Of a stretch of 64,000 nt of DNA, positions 43,249 through 51,069 are shown piece after piece. This DNA is from Candidatus Parcubacteria bacterium (lineage in GTDB: Bacteria; Patescibacteriota; Minisyncoccia; Minisyncoccales; JAGLUP01). A model generated the notes under the pieces. That model had not been told where the DNA came from. It worked only from the letters and a program-made list of their open reading frames with translations, and made no database searches. Within the stretch, counting starts at the first letter, position 1; every line of letters starts with the position of its first letter. The stretch spans positions 62,001-126,000 of the forward strand of contig JAGLUP010000006.1 of assembly GCA_023134715.1 (NCBI GenBank), read 5' to 3'. Made by a program: the position numbers and the translations under genes.

Positions 43249-43869
43249 TTAAAATGGCAGCGCCCCTCCTATTATCAAACTGAAAAGAGGTATGCAGACA
43301 AAAGGAATTACAATATAAATCATAAACAAAAGCATTCCCACAAGAACGAAGATAGAATATTTTAAAAAAAGTGATTCAATTTTTCTTGCAAGCTGAGGAA
43401 AAAATGTTGAAAGAATATGAGAGCCGTCAAGAGGAAAAATAGGCATTAAATTAAATACTCCAAGAAGAACATTAATCCAGATAAAAACGCTGAAAAAATC
43501 GATAAAGGCAGTATTTGATGTTCCTAAAAGCTGCAAACCCAATCCAGCTGTGATAGCCATTAAAAAATTAGAGGTCGGTCCGGCTAAAGCAATTAATCCT
43601 GGTCCCCATTTTTGATTTCTTAAATTATAAGGATTAAAAGGAACCGGCTTGCCCCACCCAAATCCTGCAATAAAAAGAAATAATGTCCCCATTGGATCTA
43701 AATGAGCAAGAGGATTTATAGTTAACCGACCCTGAAGCTTAGCAGTATGATCTCCTAAAAAATCAGCGACTAAAGCATGAGAATATTCATGAATACTAAG
43801 CGCAAAAATAATTGCTGTGGCAATCATAAAAAAAGCTAACGGATTTTCAAAAAGAATTAAAAATAACAT
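43249..43869 (-). CDS. Site-2 protease family (M50) membrane metalloprotease
   Basis: About 206 residues with several membrane segments. LSIHEYSHALVADFLGD holds the HExxH zinc motif near residue 33, GRLTINPLAHLDPMG is the family motif, and NLMPIFPLDGSHIL holds the third ligand Asp. This is the compact FwdE-less type common in bacteria; it cleaves membrane-embedded substrates. Two possible starts (43896 and 43869); the second gives the more usual N-terminus. Confidence 0.9.
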   Translation of the reverse strand: MLFLILFENPLAFFMIATAIIFALSIHEYSHALVADFLGDHTAKLQGRLTINPLAHLDPMGTLFLFIAGFGWGKPVPFNPYNLRNQKWGPGLIALAGPTSNFLMAITAGLGLQLLGTSNTAFIDFFSVFIWINVLLGVFNLMPIFPLDGSHILSTFFPQLARKIESLFLKYSIFVLVGMLLFMIYIVIPFVCIPLFSLIIGGALPF

Positions 43870-43890
43870 TAAGTAAATTATAACAGAAAT

Positions 43891-43919
43891 TTGCAAAAAA
43901 ATACAATGTTTGCTAATAT
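43891..43919 (+). promoter_or_regulatory. Promoter of rpmB, short leader
   Basis: TTGCAA, 17-bp spacer, TAATAT (ending about 43919). Only about 8 bases separate the -10 from the ATG, so the mRNA would be nearly leaderless. Confidence 0.55.
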
Positions 43920-43927
43920 ATGGGCAT

Positions 43928-44146
43928 ATGAAAGAATGTTTAGTTTGCGGAAAAAAATCAATGATGATTCAGAAGCTGAAAAAGCTTCGTGGAAAATATA
44001 ATCCCACCATCAAAAAAAGAAAGTATCCCAATCTTCAATGGGTGCGTATTCCGCTTGATATAAAAAAAGAAAAATATAAAAAATTCGCAGGCAAAAGAAT
44101 AAAGGCCTGCGCAAAATGCATCAAAGCGTTATATAAAACTAAATAA
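43928..44146 (+). CDS. rpmB: 50S ribosomal protein L28 (bL28), zinc type
   Basis: About 72 residues from MKECLVCGKKSMMIQKLKKL. RKYPNLQWVRIPLDI and KRIKACAKCIKALYK fit L28. Two CxxC pairs suggest zinc binding. One of few plus-strand genes, alone between a promoter and a terminator. Confidence 0.88.
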   Translation: MKECLVCGKKSMMIQKLKKLRGKYNPTIKKRKYPNLQWVRIPLDIKKEKYKKFAGKRIKACAKCIKALYKTK

Positions 44147-44162
44147 TTACATATACAAAAAA

Positions 44163-44187
44163 CTCCCCACCAATATGGGGAATTTTT
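44163..44187 (+). terminator. Terminator of rpmB
   Basis: CTCCCC-accaatat-GGGGA followed by ATTTTTT. Confidence 0.85.
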
Positions 44188-44207
44188 TAATTGAAAAATA
44201 ATAAAAC

Positions 44208-44972
44208 TTAAGCTCCTAAATCAAATCTTTGTTTTATTGCTTCTCTATAGCGGCAATAATCGCAATCACCTGTTCTCTTTGGTATAATATTGCTCATAAG
44301 ACATTTATGAATATCAGATATTGTCTTTTCCACCCAATCATAATTTCCTTTGTAAGGCAAAATTTTAATGTCAAACTCCAGCTTAGCGTCAAAGGCCTCT
44401 TTATCAGTGTCGCCATTGCAGTAGACAAAATAACCTGTGTCTGAAACCTTAAATCCATTTTTCGCGAACAGCCATTGATAAACTTCCATCTGCCTCTTAT
44501 AGCTAATTTGCCATTCAGCGTCTAAATTCACTTCTCCTGTTTTAGAAGTCGCCTTATAATCAACAATTATTAATTCTTCTTGAGGATCAACCCAAACATC
44601 ATCTATGCCGCCTGTAATAAGTAAATTAGTCGGCTCGTGCAAATATGTAATCCCCGCTCGTAAAGCGTCTCTCCATTCATTCATTTTTTCATGCTGAAAA
44701 GGAACCGCGTCAATTCCATATTCTTTCATTAGGGGATGCGCGGTGTTTTCCGCCCGATGAATATCAAACTCTTTTTTTAAAAGCAAATCAACCGCGTTAT
44801 TCAAAGAAAAAGGATAACCAGGAGGCCGGGCAATTCCAAGACGGCGGTCAAGATAAAAACAACGAGAGCATTCTAAAAATAAATCAATTTTAGAACGGCT
44901 TATTCTAAAAGGCAATTTTGACCCTGGCTCAAAAATATTTGTTGTCCTGTTTGGATTATAATATTTAGACAT
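44208..44972 (-). CDS. PD-(D/E)XK nuclease superfamily protein with Cys cluster
   Basis: 254 residues. The nuclease core is ITGGIDDVWV, ELIIVDYKATS and a Gln helix (YKRQMEVYQWLF). Cys pairs LECSRCF (about 35-38) and DCDYCRY (about 239-242) match a four-Cys Fe-S cluster as in Cas4/RecB-like nucleases. No Shine-Dalgarno is visible and the sequence just upstream is a structured RNA region. Probably DNA repair or processing; no CRISPR nearby. Confidence 0.8.
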   Translation of the reverse strand: MSKYYNPNRTTNIFEPGSKLPFRISRSKIDLFLECSRCFYLDRRLGIARPPGYPFSLNNAVDLLLKKEFDIHRAENTAHPLMKEYGIDAVPFQHEKMNEWRDALRAGITYLHEPTNLLITGGIDDVWVDPQEELIIVDYKATSKTGEVNLDAEWQISYKRQMEVYQWLFAKNGFKVSDTGYFVYCNGDTDKEAFDAKLEFDIKILPYKGNYDWVEKTISDIHKCLMSNIIPKRTGDCDYCRYREAIKQRFDLGA

Positions 44973-44982
44973 TTTACAATTT

Positions 44983-45155
44983 AAAAGTCCTGAGTTCTTT
45001 TTATAGAATCTGTGAAAAAAACTCTAAGTGGGTGTCCGCAAATATAACCCAAGGGTCATATCGATATAGAACTCCCTGCGAAAAAATTTGTTCCAGAATC
45101 TATAATAGAAGCTCAGAACTACCTATAGTATAGCGCTTCCAACACCCCCTGTCAA
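44983..45155 (-). ncRNA. ssrS: Structured RNA, 6S-like candidate
   Basis: A strong promoter TTGACA (45155-45150), 17-bp spacer, TATACT (45132-45127) starts a transcript of about 138 nt (45120-44983). The ends pair: AGTTCTGAG with CTCAGGACT and TATAGA with TCTATA, and the 3' end is followed by TTTT. The middle holds a hairpin closed by CGCA / TGCG. One long closed rod with interior loops and no ORF is the plan of 6S RNA, but no diagnostic sequence was recognised. It could instead be a leader for the downstream nuclease gene. Confidence 0.5.
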
Positions 45156-45161
45156 TATGTG

Positions 45162-45770
45162 TTATTCCTTGATTCCGTCCAGATTCACATCGTATAAAAT
45201 TTTATCCTGAACAAGATTATATCTTAAAATCTCATCTTCAGAAAACCAAATTTTAATTTCTCGCTCAGCTTCTTCCGGCAATCCAGAAGCGTGAATCAAA
45301 TTCCTAACGCTTCTTTGGTCCATGTCAGCCATAGTGTACGAATCAAGCGTAAAATCTCCGCGAATTGTTCCAATGTCTGATGTTAATGGCTCAGTGCCAC
45401 CGGTAATTTTTCTTACCAGCTCTACCGCCTGATTCCCCTGCCAAATCATAGCTATAACAGGTCCGGAGCTTAAATATTTCGCATTTGCTTTTAGCACTGC
45501 TTGACCGTTATCCATATTGGTTTTATACGGAGACTGCAGTCCTTTTTTTTCATAAGCCGCTCTAGCTTTTCTGCCGACCTCTTCAAGCCATGCATCTCCG
45601 CCAATTTCATAATAATGCCTAGTTGCCAACTCTATAGAAGGAACTATCATCTTTAAGCTCATAAGCTTTAGTCCTGTACGCTCATACCTTTTAATAATCT
45701 CGCCAATTAAAGAACGTTGGACTCCGTCCGGCTTTATTAAAACTAATGTTTTTTCTTCTTTAGGATGCAT
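45162..45770 (-). CDS. ndk: Nucleoside diphosphate kinase with insertion and extension
   Basis: 202 residues against about 140-150. EKTLVLIKPDGVQRSLIGEIIKRYE, GPVIAMIWQGNQAVELVRKITGG and the active-site His in SVRNLIHASGLPEEAEREI are clear. About 35 extra residues lie near 55-90 (WLEEVGRKARAAYEKKGL) and the C-terminus has about 25 extra. Balances NTP pools. Start overlaps the ComEC-like gene by 28 bp. Confidence 0.92.
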   Translation of the reverse strand: MHPKEEKTLVLIKPDGVQRSLIGEIIKRYERTGLKLMSLKMIVPSIELATRHYYEIGGDAWLEEVGRKARAAYEKKGLQSPYKTNMDNGQAVLKANAKYLSSGPVIAMIWQGNQAVELVRKITGGTEPLTSDIGTIRGDFTLDSYTMADMDQRSVRNLIHASGLPEEAEREIKIWFSEDEILRYNLVQDKILYDVNLDGIKE

Positions 45771-46615
45771 AAATTATTTCCATCGGAGATAATTTTTATA
45801 TCTCCATTTAAATCTGTTCTTAATATCTTTATACCAAATTTTTCCAGAGTTGCCAAGACCTCTGGGTGTGGATGACCATATCTGTTATCTCTGCCGCATT
45901 GAATAATAGCAATTTCTGGATTAACTTTTTTTAGGAAATTTTCAGCAGACGAGGTCTTTGAACCATGATGCCCAACCTTTAAAATATCTGAAACCAAATT
46001 AATTTGTTTTTTAACAAGCTTGCGCTCTACTGATTTAGAAATATCGCCAATAAGTAAAAAAGAGTTTTGCCCAAAAACCAATCGCGCGACAACCGAGGTA
46101 TTATTAGCGTTTTTAACTTTTTCGCCCTGCAAACTCTCAAACGGATGTAAAACTTCTATGCCTCCGCCAGTAAAAATTATTTTCTGGCCAGCTTGAGCAA
46201 TTGTTATTTTAGCTCCCTCCTGCTCAAGCAAGCCCTGCCATTCTTTATATTCCCCTGTCTCACGAACAACCCCAGTCCACAAAACCTGCTCAACCTTGTA
46301 TCTTTTCAAAACCTCAATTAAACCGGCAATATGGTCATGGTCTGGATGAGTTAAAATTATTAAATCAATAGCTCTATCCCAAAAAGGCATTTCTTTTCCC
46401 AGCTTTTCCAAAACAGCGGAGGATGGGCCTCCGTCAATCAAAATCTGATGTTTTTGCCCTGTCTCAATAAAAATAGCGTCGCCCTGACCAACATCAAAAA
46501 AAACAACTTCTAAAGATTGCGAATTTAAATCAAAAACAACTGCCCACGCTAAAACATTCAAACAAAATAAAAATCCAAAACCGAAAAAAACAATTTTCTT
46601 ATTCCTGAATGACAT
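45743..46615 (-). CDS. ComEC/Rec2-type metallo-beta-lactamase hydrolase
   Basis: About 290 residues from MSFRNKKIVFFGFGFLFCLN, one N-terminal membrane helix, then an MBL fold: FFDVGQGDAIFIETG, LTHPDHDHIAG, LKVGHHGSKTSS. This is the soluble domain found fused to ComEC channels in DNA uptake, here free. The ORF is open to 46633 but that part overlaps the upstream terminator. Confidence 0.88.
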   Translation of the reverse strand: MSFRNKKIVFFGFGFLFCLNVLAWAVVFDLNSQSLEVVFFDVGQGDAIFIETGQKHQILIDGGPSSAVLEKLGKEMPFWDRAIDLIILTHPDHDHIAGLIEVLKRYKVEQVLWTGVVRETGEYKEWQGLLEQEGAKITIAQAGQKIIFTGGGIEVLHPFESLQGEKVKNANNTSVVARLVFGQNSFLLIGDISKSVERKLVKKQINLVSDILKVGHHGSKTSSAENFLKKVNPEIAIIQCGRDNRYGHPHPEVLATLEKFGIKILRTDLNGDIKIISDGNNLCILKKKKH

Positions 46616-46621
46616 TTTAAT

Positions 46622-46655
46622 TAATAGACCCACAGATTATTCTATGGGTCTATTA
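46622..46655 (-). terminator. Hairpin terminator after the 67-aa gene
   Basis: Perfect stem TAATAGACCCA / TGGGTCTATTA between the 67-aa gene and the MBL gene. Confidence 0.7.
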
Positions 46656-46680
46656 TCATCTTTAAGGTAATTCGTTCGGT

Positions 46681-46884
46681 TTATTTCAACTTTGCCGCCT
46701 GATCTCCAGACAAAACTCTCCAGCATTCATGAGGACCAACCTTTGATTTAGCTACCGCAAAATATCTAGTAGTTGTTTTTCCTGTTTTTTTACTTTTTGA
46801 CTTTTTTTCTACTACCTTATAATCGTCTGTTTCAAATTTTTCTTTTGACTTTACGTCGTAAAAACTTAATTTTTCTTTTGCCAT
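46681..46884 (-). CDS. Small conserved basic protein
   Basis: 67 residues: MAKEKLSFYDVKSKEKFETDD then KTTTRYFAVAKS and HECWRVL. Beta-rich with many Lys, no membrane segment. The pattern resembles small proteins annotated as hypothetical in CPR and archaeal genomes; no function known. Confidence 0.7.
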   Translation of the reverse strand: MAKEKLSFYDVKSKEKFETDDYKVVEKKSKSKKTGKTTTRYFAVAKSKVGPHECWRVLSGDQAAKLK

Positions 46885-46930
46885 AATAATATAAATTTAA
46901 TTGATACTTAGAATCTTAAATCGACCTTTT

Positions 46931-47248
46931 TTATTTATTCTTATTATTATAGTATAACGAAGATTTTTTTACAATGATTTTATAAACATTCTCAATAAAA
47001 TCGCCTCCGGCATAACCAATAATAAAAGCCAGGCCCGGACTGATACAACTCAAACCCAAAAAATTGACACCGGTCTCTTCAATAGAAATAGCGCAAAGAA
47101 GACCAACTATCCCGGAAATAAACATCATGCCGAAAAAGTAAGGCAAATTAAATCCAACATTTTTATAGGAATATTGATGCTTAACAAAGCCAACCAATCC
47201 CCTAATCACTCCTCCGCCAAATCCAGCAATTAAAATCAATAAATACAT
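46931..47248 (-). CDS. Small three-helix membrane protein
   Basis: About 105 residues from MYLLILIAGFGGGVIRGLVGF. Three hydrophobic segments (about 1-18, 36-58, 66-90) and a basic C-terminus. The ORF is open to 47338 but that part overlaps egsA. The N-terminus GFGGGVIRGLVGFVKHQ resembles small phage-type membrane proteins; function unknown. Confidence 0.6.
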   Translation of the reverse strand: MYLLILIAGFGGGVIRGLVGFVKHQYSYKNVGFNLPYFFGMMFISGIVGLLCAISIEETGVNFLGLSCISPGLAFIIGYAGGDFIENVYKIIVKKSSLYYNNKNK

Positions 47249-47267
47249 TAATATATTATAAAGGATT

Positions 47268-48290
47268 TTAAAGTAATTTGCTATACCCCTGCGTGATTTC
47301 TTCAATAATTCTTTCCCAATCAATCTCTCTTGAATCAATGTAATTCCAAAGCGTATAACGTTCAGGCCTGATTGAACTTACTTCTTTTAAAAAACTATGT
47401 TGGAATTTTTTATCTTTTAATGGTATAAGCGCAAACTCATAAACTCCAAGATTCTCCATTCTATTTTTTATATCCTCAAACAAATTTCTTGAATTAAATA
47501 TTAAGCCGGATAAACTATCCGCGTATTTTGAATAAACTTTTGCTGAAATCAATGTTCCAGCGCCAGCAAGCTGACCGTGCAAATATTTTCCATTTATCTT
47601 ATCTTCAAATAACCTCTCAAGCTCATGTTCACTGCCGGAACAATAACAAGAATTTTCTTCCATAGCAATCCCTGACAGAATCAATGCCTCTGCGAGCTTC
47701 CTATCATCTTCTGTATTTATTCTATTTATCGCCTCAAAGCTTAATTTTTTATAAAAATCTGAAAACTTCTCGCCCGCCTTCTCTGCTAAGCTTAAATCTT
47801 GAAGCGCAACCATATTAGAAAGCAAATCGCAAATCCCTGACTTTTTTAATTCTTCGGAGTTTTTCCAAAAATTTAAGGGAATAATTAATTTTCTTGGATA
47901 TTTTCCAGGAACGGTCTCCCGCTTTCCCTTATTATTATAAAGTGAAAAATTCTTAGAAACAAGTCCATCGTGCGAAGGAGCGGTAGGAATGGAAATAAAT
48001 TTTAAAGAAAGGTCTGAACTTATTTTCTTGGCAACATCTATGGCTTTTCCCCCGCCAAACCCCACAACTGGTTGTTTTTTAATTTGCTTTTTAATTTCCT
48101 CTGCTGTCTTTATAGACGCTTCTTTAACTAAATGAAATTTTTTAATTCCGGCCTGTAAAAGTAAATTCTTTGTAAAATCATTATCATTAGTAATAATTTC
48201 TTTTCCTTTTAATTCATTAAAAATCAAATCAGAATCACTGATAAACTTTAATTCTATTCCTCTTTGTTTTAATAACTGTTTAATATCCAT
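47268..48290 (-). CDS. egsA: sn-Glycerol-1-phosphate dehydrogenase family protein
   Basis: 340 residues. NAD(P)-binding VVGFGGGKAIDVAKKIS, substrate loop IPTAPSHDGLVSKNFS, and metal ligands Asp in GICDLLSN, His in SGSEHELERLF and His in YLHGQLAGAG. This is the EgsA/AraM family, which reduces DHAP to sn-glycerol-1-phosphate, the stereoisomer of archaeal lipids; B. subtilis AraM is a bacterial example. Distinguishing it from other iron-dependent or glycerol dehydrogenases rests on the SHDG and SEHE motifs. No other lipid genes are adjacent. Confidence 0.85.
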   Translation of the reverse strand: MDIKQLLKQRGIELKFISDSDLIFNELKGKEIITNDNDFTKNLLLQAGIKKFHLVKEASIKTAEEIKKQIKKQPVVGFGGGKAIDVAKKISSDLSLKFISIPTAPSHDGLVSKNFSLYNNKGKRETVPGKYPRKLIIPLNFWKNSEELKKSGICDLLSNMVALQDLSLAEKAGEKFSDFYKKLSFEAINRINTEDDRKLAEALILSGIAMEENSCYCSGSEHELERLFEDKINGKYLHGQLAGAGTLISAKVYSKYADSLSGLIFNSRNLFEDIKNRMENLGVYEFALIPLKDKKFQHSFLKEVSSIRPERYTLWNYIDSREIDWERIIEEITQGYSKLL

Positions 48291-48292
48291 AT

Positions 48293-48685
48293 TCAGACCT
48301 TTAGATATTTTTCAATTACTTTTCTTAATGTTCTTTTAGCTAACTCTGAACAATGAACTTTAACTCCGGGCATATCGCCCAAATGTTTAACTATATCTTC
48401 TGTTTTTATTTTCCCTGCCTTGCTTATCGTTATACCGCTTATCATATCGCAAAGAGCAGAGCCGGAAACAAGAGCGCCGGCGCATCCAGTGGTTTGAAAC
48501 TTTGCCTGTTTTATAATATTATCCTTAATTTTAAGATAAATTTCCATCGTGTCTCCGCACGGTCCGGTATAAGAAGAAAAAACTGAAGCATTTTCAATTT
48601 TCCCTAAATTTTTCTTTTCTACAAAATACTCTTGAGCTTTTTCAGAATATCCTAATTTTTTTAATAATTCAACCGTATTACTCAT
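48293..48685 (-). CDS. iscU: IscU/NifU-like Fe-S cluster scaffold
   Basis: 130 residues. The three cluster cysteines are in SYTGPCGDTMEIYL, TTGCAGALVSGSALCDM and VKVHCSELAKRTL. Scaffold for Fe-S assembly. Only 3 bp from egsA and 3 bp from the thioredoxin gene, so cotranscribed. A cysteine desulfurase is not present nearby. Confidence 0.88.
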   Translation of the reverse strand: MSNTVELLKKLGYSEKAQEYFVEKKNLGKIENASVFSSYTGPCGDTMEIYLKIKDNIIKQAKFQTTGCAGALVSGSALCDMISGITISKAGKIKTEDIVKHLGDMPGVKVHCSELAKRTLRKVIEKYLKV

Positions 48686-48688
48686 TTA

Positions 48689-48955
48689 TTACTTGTCTTT
48701 GTTTTCTAAGATGGCGTCAACGAGAACTTGTTTTTCTGGTTCGCCGGAAAATCTGGTGATTTCCTTGCCTTGTTTATCCAAATAAATAAAAGCGGGTAAA
48801 CCAAAAAGTTGATATTGCTGTTTTACTTCGGGGTTTTCGTCAACCCCAATATATTCGGTCTCTAACCAGGGATATTCTTTTTCAATTTCCTCCCAGCGCG
48901 GTTTCATTATTTTACAGCCCGGACAATTCTTGGCTCCAAATTTTAATACTTTCAT
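48689..48955 (-). CDS. Thioredoxin-like protein
   Basis: About 88 residues from MKVLKFGAKNCPGCKIMKP. Active site CPGC and cis-Pro in FGLPAFIYLDKQGKEI. Small cytosolic thioredoxin/glutaredoxin fold. Foldback element E5 abuts its start. Confidence 0.88.
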   Translation of the reverse strand: MKVLKFGAKNCPGCKIMKPRWEEIEKEYPWLETEYIGVDENPEVKQQYQLFGLPAFIYLDKQGKEITRFSGEPEKQVLVDAILENKDK

Positions 48956-48957
48956 AG

Positions 48958-49117
48958 GAAACAAATTTTTCAATGCAAGAATTCTGGATTTTCTGAGACG
49001 CGTAGGGCTCCCTCCCGTCCCGATAGTTTCCGCCTATCGGGACGGGAAGGGATAAAGCGCGAGGAAAAGACAGAATTCGAGCAAAAAAAATTTTAAAATT
49101 TAGTTTTTAGAGTTTTC
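48958..49117 (-). repeat. Foldback element E5 (subtype B)
   Basis: Arms GGAAACAAATTTTTC and, inverted, GAAAACTCTAAAAACTAAAT. The centre holds AATTCTGGATTTTCTGAG, ACGCGTAGGGCTCCC, a variable hairpin (CCCGTCCCGATAG...CTATCGGGACGGG) and GGGATAAAGCGCGA. Longer than subtype A and shared with E6. Confidence 0.85.
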
Positions 49118-49148
49118 TGAATTCAAAAAATAATTATTATTCAACTTT

Positions 49149-50366
49149 TTATACAAAACCAAAAACCATAGCCAATCCTAATCCAAAAATAATAAGACCG
49201 GCTATTAAATGTAAATATCTTATATTCTTTTCCTTCCACGCGGAAACATCTTCCACTTTTCTTAAACCTAAATAAATCAAACCAATTATTACCAACATCG
49301 GAAAAATAAATATCAAATTATACATTAATAGCCAGGGAAAAATTTCCATTAATTCACAGGCAGATAAAATCCCGCCGCAAATAATATAAGGGCCGATAGT
49401 GCAAGGAAGTAAAAATACAGTAACAAAAGCGCCTACCCCAAACGCTCCTTTAGGCGAAGTAATTCCAGAGATTATTTTTTTAACTTTTGGCCTTAAAAAC
49501 ATCGGCATTTCAGTTAAAAATCCTCCCGGCTTATACTTTAAAAAATCTCTGATATTTAAAATTCCTAATATAGTTGCCGCTCCTCCTAAAAATTTATAAA
49601 TCCAAATTTTAACCGAGGTCAGAACCTGAATGGTCTGAAAAAATTTAATAATTATCAATCCATAGAAAAAATACATCACAAATACAGAGGCAACAAAAGC
49701 TAAGCCAGTTAATAGAACCCTTTTTTTATCTTTAGGATTATAAGTTAAAATAGCGGTAAGCATTAAAATTAGAACTGCCAAGGCGCAGGGATTTACAGCG
49801 TCCACTGCGGCTAAAGATAAAATTTTAGCCAAAGTAAGCTGTGTTTTAATTTTTCCCGAAGATTGTCCTGGGTTGTCTGGTAATGTTTGAAATCCCTGTT
49901 TTAATATTTTCGGCTTGCCGGGTAAAGAATCTATGTCTAAATCTTTAAAATGAACAGAAGAGCCATCTATCAAAGGACATTTATTACTGTCTTTATTTTC
50001 AATCATTTCTCTAACATTATCCAAAATCGGTTTATCTCCTAAAATATGTTCTTGTTTATTAAAAATTATCAAAGGAATGCCTAATCCTGAATCATAAACA
50101 GAATTATATTCGTAAAGCAAGGGGGCGTTCTCTTTCTGCTGATAAATCTCGTATTCTACAATAACTAAATTCGGATATTCTTTTGTCAATTGTTCAAGAA
50201 CCAATGGATCCGCCTGAGCGCAATGAGTACAGCCAATGCCGGTAAAATAAACTATGCAAACATTATCATCCTCCTGCGCTAAAATCCCCTGACCAATCCC
50301 AAAACCAAAAACCGCAATTATTCCCAAAAAAACAAATTTTAATAAAACATTTTTTTGTTTTAACAT
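49149..50366 (-). CDS. Thioredoxin-CcdA/DsbD-like fusion membrane protein
   Basis: 405 residues. A signal-type helix, then a periplasmic-side thioredoxin domain with active site IGCTHCAQADPL (about 45-56). Then six membrane helices of the CcdA/DsbD-beta type with conserved VNPCALAVL and LLPCTIGPY cysteines. It carries reducing equivalents across the membrane to exported thiol proteins. Together with the thioredoxin and IscU-like genes downstream it forms a redox set. Confidence 0.88.
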   Translation of the reverse strand: MLKQKNVLLKFVFLGIIAVFGFGIGQGILAQEDDNVCIVYFTGIGCTHCAQADPLVLEQLTKEYPNLVIVEYEIYQQKENAPLLYEYNSVYDSGLGIPLIIFNKQEHILGDKPILDNVREMIENKDSNKCPLIDGSSVHFKDLDIDSLPGKPKILKQGFQTLPDNPGQSSGKIKTQLTLAKILSLAAVDAVNPCALAVLILMLTAILTYNPKDKKRVLLTGLAFVASVFVMYFFYGLIIIKFFQTIQVLTSVKIWIYKFLGGAATILGILNIRDFLKYKPGGFLTEMPMFLRPKVKKIISGITSPKGAFGVGAFVTVFLLPCTIGPYIICGGILSACELMEIFPWLLMYNLIFIFPMLVIIGLIYLGLRKVEDVSAWKEKNIRYLHLIAGLIIFGLGLAMVFGFV

Positions 50367-50376
50367 TTTAATTTTT

Positions 50377-50715
50377 CTAAATTTTCACCAATGAAGTGAA
50401 TTTGTTAAAATTTAACAATGTTTTAGATATCTTAAAAAATTCGTCTATATTTTTATTCTTTTTCAGATAAAACTCGGCTAAAACATCCCTAAATCTTAAT
50501 AATTCCTTTAAGCCCTTTTGCCAGCGCTGGTCATTGATTGTCAAATCTATAAGCTCAAACGCCCTATTTAAACAATTTAAAATTTCTTGCTCATTATTTT
50601 TTACCAGCCAGCTCTTTGTACGAGAAAATTCAGCCGCAATATTTAGAATCTGCTCTTCTTTAGAAAAATTCTGCCACTTCTGTGATCCTAAATTTTTATG
50701 AAATTTATTCTCCAT
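50377..50715 (-). CDS. Small helical protein, unknown
   Basis: 112 residues, all-helical by composition (SKEEQILNIAAEFSRTKSWL, EILNCLNRAFELIDLTIND). No membrane segment. It overlaps the DUF5674 gene by 11 bp and precedes the CcdA-like gene, so it is probably cotranscribed. Not recognised. Confidence 0.65.
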   Translation of the reverse strand: MENKFHKNLGSQKWQNFSKEEQILNIAAEFSRTKSWLVKNNEQEILNCLNRAFELIDLTINDQRWQKGLKELLRFRDVLAEFYLKKNKNIDEFFKISKTLLNFNKFTSLVKI

Positions 50716-51064
50716 AAATCAACTTTTTAATTATTTGATTAATTTTATTTCTTATCTCCTGATTTTCAACATTCATTGAGTAATTATCTTGAGAAGGCCT
50801 AATATTAATTAAGGAAGAATATTCAATCTGTTCTTCTTTTTTTTGCTTTAGAGAATATAAATTAGCGCCCCATAAATTTTTATTATCAGACCCGTCTTTT
50901 ATAAGCAATTCAGCGGCATCAGAATGAAGCTCTCCGCCCAAAGCAATTATTTCGCGCTCAATATCAACTACAAACTTAATCATTTCTTTAAAAGGATTAT
51001 CTAAGAACTTTTTCAGATATTCTTTATTTATTTTTTCTTTAATAATTTCTATTGGATATTCCAT
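50705..51064 (-). CDS. DUF5674 family protein
   Basis: 119 residues. FVVDIEREIIALGGELHSDAAELLIKDGSDNKNLWGANLY and IEYSSLINIRPSQDN are the family pattern. DUF5674 occurs largely in CPR and is of unknown function. Confidence 0.8.
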   Translation of the reverse strand: MEYPIEIIKEKINKEYLKKFLDNPFKEMIKFVVDIEREIIALGGELHSDAAELLIKDGSDNKNLWGANLYSLKQKKEEQIEYSSLINIRPSQDNYSMNVENQEIRNKINQIIKKLIYGE

Positions 51065-51069
51065 TAATT

